DNA from: Acidimicrobiia bacterium
GTDB taxonomy: Bacteria > Actinomycetota > Acidimicrobiia > Acidimicrobiales > Poriferisodalaceae
NCBI GenBank assembly: GCA_022822525.1
Contig: JAJEBN010000110.1
Span: 1 to 53,807, forward strand
DNA length: 53,807 bases
Direction: 5' to 3'
The notes beneath the pieces were generated by a model. It worked only from the letters and a program-made list of their open reading frames with translations. It was not told where the DNA came from and did not search any database. The stretch's first letter is position 1, and every line of letters starts with the position of its first letter. Made by a program: the position numbers and the translations under genes. Shown in pieces: positions 52,544 to 53,807 of this stretch.

Positions 52544-53449
52544 ATGACGTCTGAGCCGGCTTTCGCACCGGGCACGCCCGGCTACCAGGCGATCGTGGAT
52601 CACGCCCTGATGACGACGCGGGGCGTGCGCCAGCGTCTCGACTTCGACCGGGACGTCGACGATCAGATCATCCTCGACTGCATCGACGTGGCAGAACAGG
52701 CACCGACCGGAGGGAACAACGGCAGCCGCCGGTGGATGATCATCAGGGATCAGCAGACCAAGGACCGGATGGCCGAGCTGTACCTGTCGGCCGGCGTCGA
52801 CTGGGTGATCGAGACGGCGAAGCGGCTGGAAGGCAGCGGCCACCAGAACGAACGGCTGATGGCTGGTGCGCGCCATCTCGGTGAGAACATCGCCAGGACG
52901 CCGGCGCTCGTGATCCCCACGATTCTCGGGCGCCATGACGGCAGCGGACGGCCCGGGCTGTTCGATTCGGTGATCCAGTCGGCGTGGAGCTTCATGGTCG
53001 CGCTGCGAAGCCGGGGGCTGGGGACCGTGTGGACCACGATGTACCTCAACGAGGCGCCCGCGGTCGCCGAATTGCTGGAACTGCCAGACCACGTGACGCA
53101 GATCTGCCTGTTCCCGGTGGCCTACACGATCGGCACCGACTTCAAACCGACGTCGCGGCGCTATCCGGCTGCCGACATCGCCTACTTCGACCGTTATGGG
53201 CGTACCAAGACGCCCGCCGGGCCGGGCGTCGTCGATGAGATCGATCTCAAGGCCAAGCCCGACGTGGTCCGGGCCGCCATCGAATCGCTGGACTCGCCAT
53301 CGGACCGCTGGCGGTTCGACCTCGAACAGGTGCCCGGGGGCAGCCGGTTGCGCCTGCACGCCCCGGTGGATCCCGGCGGCGACCCTTCGGCGACGTTGGC
53401 CGAGGTGCGACAAACACTGGACGCGCTGGCCCAGCAGCTCAAGCGCTAG
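52544..53449 (+). CDS. Nitroreductase-family flavoprotein
   Basis: 301 residues from ATG 52544 (TGAGGTG upstream). Nitroreductase fold: QRLDFDRDVDDQIILDCIDV, AEQAPTGGNNGSRRWMIIRD (FMN-binding Arg/Asn), SVIQSAWSFMVALRSRGLGT and the short strand LFPVAYTIGTDFKPTSRR. About 60 C-terminal residues extend past the usual 220-residue domain. The enzyme should reduce a nitro group or a quinone/enone using NAD(P)H via FMN. It converges with the acyl-CoA dehydrogenase gene; the reiterated palindrome lies between them. Confidence 0.9.
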   Translation: MTSEPAFAPGTPGYQAIVDHALMTTRGVRQRLDFDRDVDDQIILDCIDVAEQAPTGGNNGSRRWMIIRDQQTKDRMAELYLSAGVDWVIETAKRLEGSGHQNERLMAGARHLGENIARTPALVIPTILGRHDGSGRPGLFDSVIQSAWSFMVALRSRGLGTVWTTMYLNEAPAVAELLELPDHVTQICLFPVAYTIGTDFKPTSRRYPAADIAYFDRYGRTKTPAGPGVVDEIDLKAKPDVVRAAIESLDSPSDRWRFDLEQVPGGSRLRLHAPVDPGGDPSATLAEVRQTLDALAQQLKR

Positions 53450-53464
53450 CTCATCCGCCGTATC

Positions 53465-53529
53465 TGATGTTCAGGATGTCTTACGACATCCTGCTGTGTT
53501 TGATGTTCAGGATGTCTTACGACATCCTG
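53465..53529 (-). repeat. Reiterated 3'-end palindrome of the acyl-CoA dehydrogenase gene (36-bp period)
   Basis: A perfect 29-bp duplication (53465-53493 and 53501-53529) contains the stem CAGGATGTC/GACATCCTG with a TTAC loop. The right-hand copy includes the dehydrogenase stop codon. In gene orientation the linker after the first stem reads AACATCAAACACAG. Structure matches 5629-5680 and 43797-43875. Confidence 0.92.
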
Positions 53530-53807
53530 AAGTCGGGGTCGTGGCGGCGGAGTTCGCGGCGGGCGATGGTCATCTTGTGGACCTCGTCGGGGCCGTCAGC
53601 GATCCGCAGCGTCCGCATCTGGGCGTACATCTCGGCCAGCGGGAAGAACTGGGTCACGCCGCCGGCGCCGTGCACCTGGATGGCCCGATCGATGATCTTC
53701 AGCGCCATATTGGGCACCACCACCTTGATGCCGGAGATCTCCTGCGCGGCGGCCTTGTTGCCGATGGTGTCCATCAGATGTGCCACATGCAGCACATACT
53801 CGCGGGC
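53517..53807 (-). CDS. Acyl-CoA dehydrogenase, C-terminal part
   Basis: Only the last 96 codons are in the window; the gene runs off the right edge. The sequence reads [40 protein letters not shown] and ends [17 protein letters not shown]. The Q-x-H-G-x-x-G-x-T motif and R-I-x-D-G-x-x-E-x-H are the C-terminal FAD/CoA region of acyl-CoA dehydrogenases of the ACAD10/11-like branch. It oxidises an acyl-CoA to the enoyl-CoA. The 3' end is duplicated downstream as a palindromic repeat. Confidence 0.9.
   Translation of the reverse strand, partial: AREYVLHVAHLMDTIGNKAAAQEISGIKVVVPNMALKIIDRAIQVHGAGGVTQFFPLAEMYAQMRTLRIADGPDEVHKMTIARRELRRHDPDFRMS

Overview
This 53.8-kb window is dense, high-GC DNA with about 43 genes. 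It contains no rRNA, tRNA, phage or recognisable insertion sequence. Gene content (four luciferase-like flavin/F420-type oxidoreductases, SDRs, CaiB-type CoA transferases, PhyH-type dioxygenases, APH-like kinases, GTG starts, ATGA/GTGA stop-start overlaps) suggests a heterotrophic actinobacterium, possibly of the Acidimicrobiia. That placement is inference from style, not from a marker gene.

Layout. 1-3.9 kb: the 5' part of a very large single-chain restriction-modification enzyme (nuclease-helicase-methylase, type ISP-like) on the minus strand. Its reading frame is broken at a run of nine C. 3.9-13.6 kb: minus-strand genes for a membrane protein, a His-rich lipoprotein, a thioesterase, an alcohol dehydrogenase, an SDR, a lipoprotein cytochrome c coupled to a CopC-CopD copper protein, and a macro-domain hydrolase coupled to a double CaiB CoA-transferase, then another SDR. 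13.7-25.3 kb: plus-strand catabolic genes. The core is a six-gene coupled operon: an NpRdhA-type reductive dehalogenase, the three subunits of a molybdenum hydroxylase, a HyuA-like hydantoinase/oxoprolinase and a luciferase-like reductase. 25.3-29.6 kb: a minus-strand cassette reading Fe/2-oxoglutarate hydroxylase, class III aminotransferase/phospho-lyase, APH-like kinase, then a DUF917 (S-methyl-thiohydantoin desulfurase-like) protein. 30.2-32.7 kb: a coupled trio (lipocalin-like protein, small protein, APH-like protein lacking the usual catalytic Asp) behind operator-like palindromes.

33.9-49.7 kb is the most striking part. It holds a fold-II PLP enzyme, an M20 carbamoylase coupled to an N-carbamoyl-D-amino-acid amidohydrolase, a fused FeS-molybdenum hydroxylase of XdhD type, a luciferase-like oxidoreductase, an SsnA-like amidohydrolase, a diaminopropionate ammonia-lyase (YgeX type), a crotonase, and a complete BMP-type ABC importer of the kind that carries nucleosides and purines. 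XdhD, SsnA and YgeX are neighbours in the E. coli and gut-bacterial purine/urate cluster. Here carbamoylases stand where that cluster has YgeW and YgeY. I infer a variant purine/ureide route: import, Mo-dependent oxidation, ring opening, two decarbamoylations to 2,3-diaminopropionate, then pyruvate plus ammonia. 49.7-53.8 kb: a Rieske ring-hydroxylating oxygenase (alpha and beta), a second PhyH protein, a nitroreductase and the 3' end of an acyl-CoA dehydrogenase.

An unexpected DNA-level signal runs through the window. At the 3' ends of three unrelated genes the terminal palindrome, which includes the stop codon, is reiterated with a 35-36 bp period. The copies are separated by a shared 14-15 bp linker ending in CACAG.
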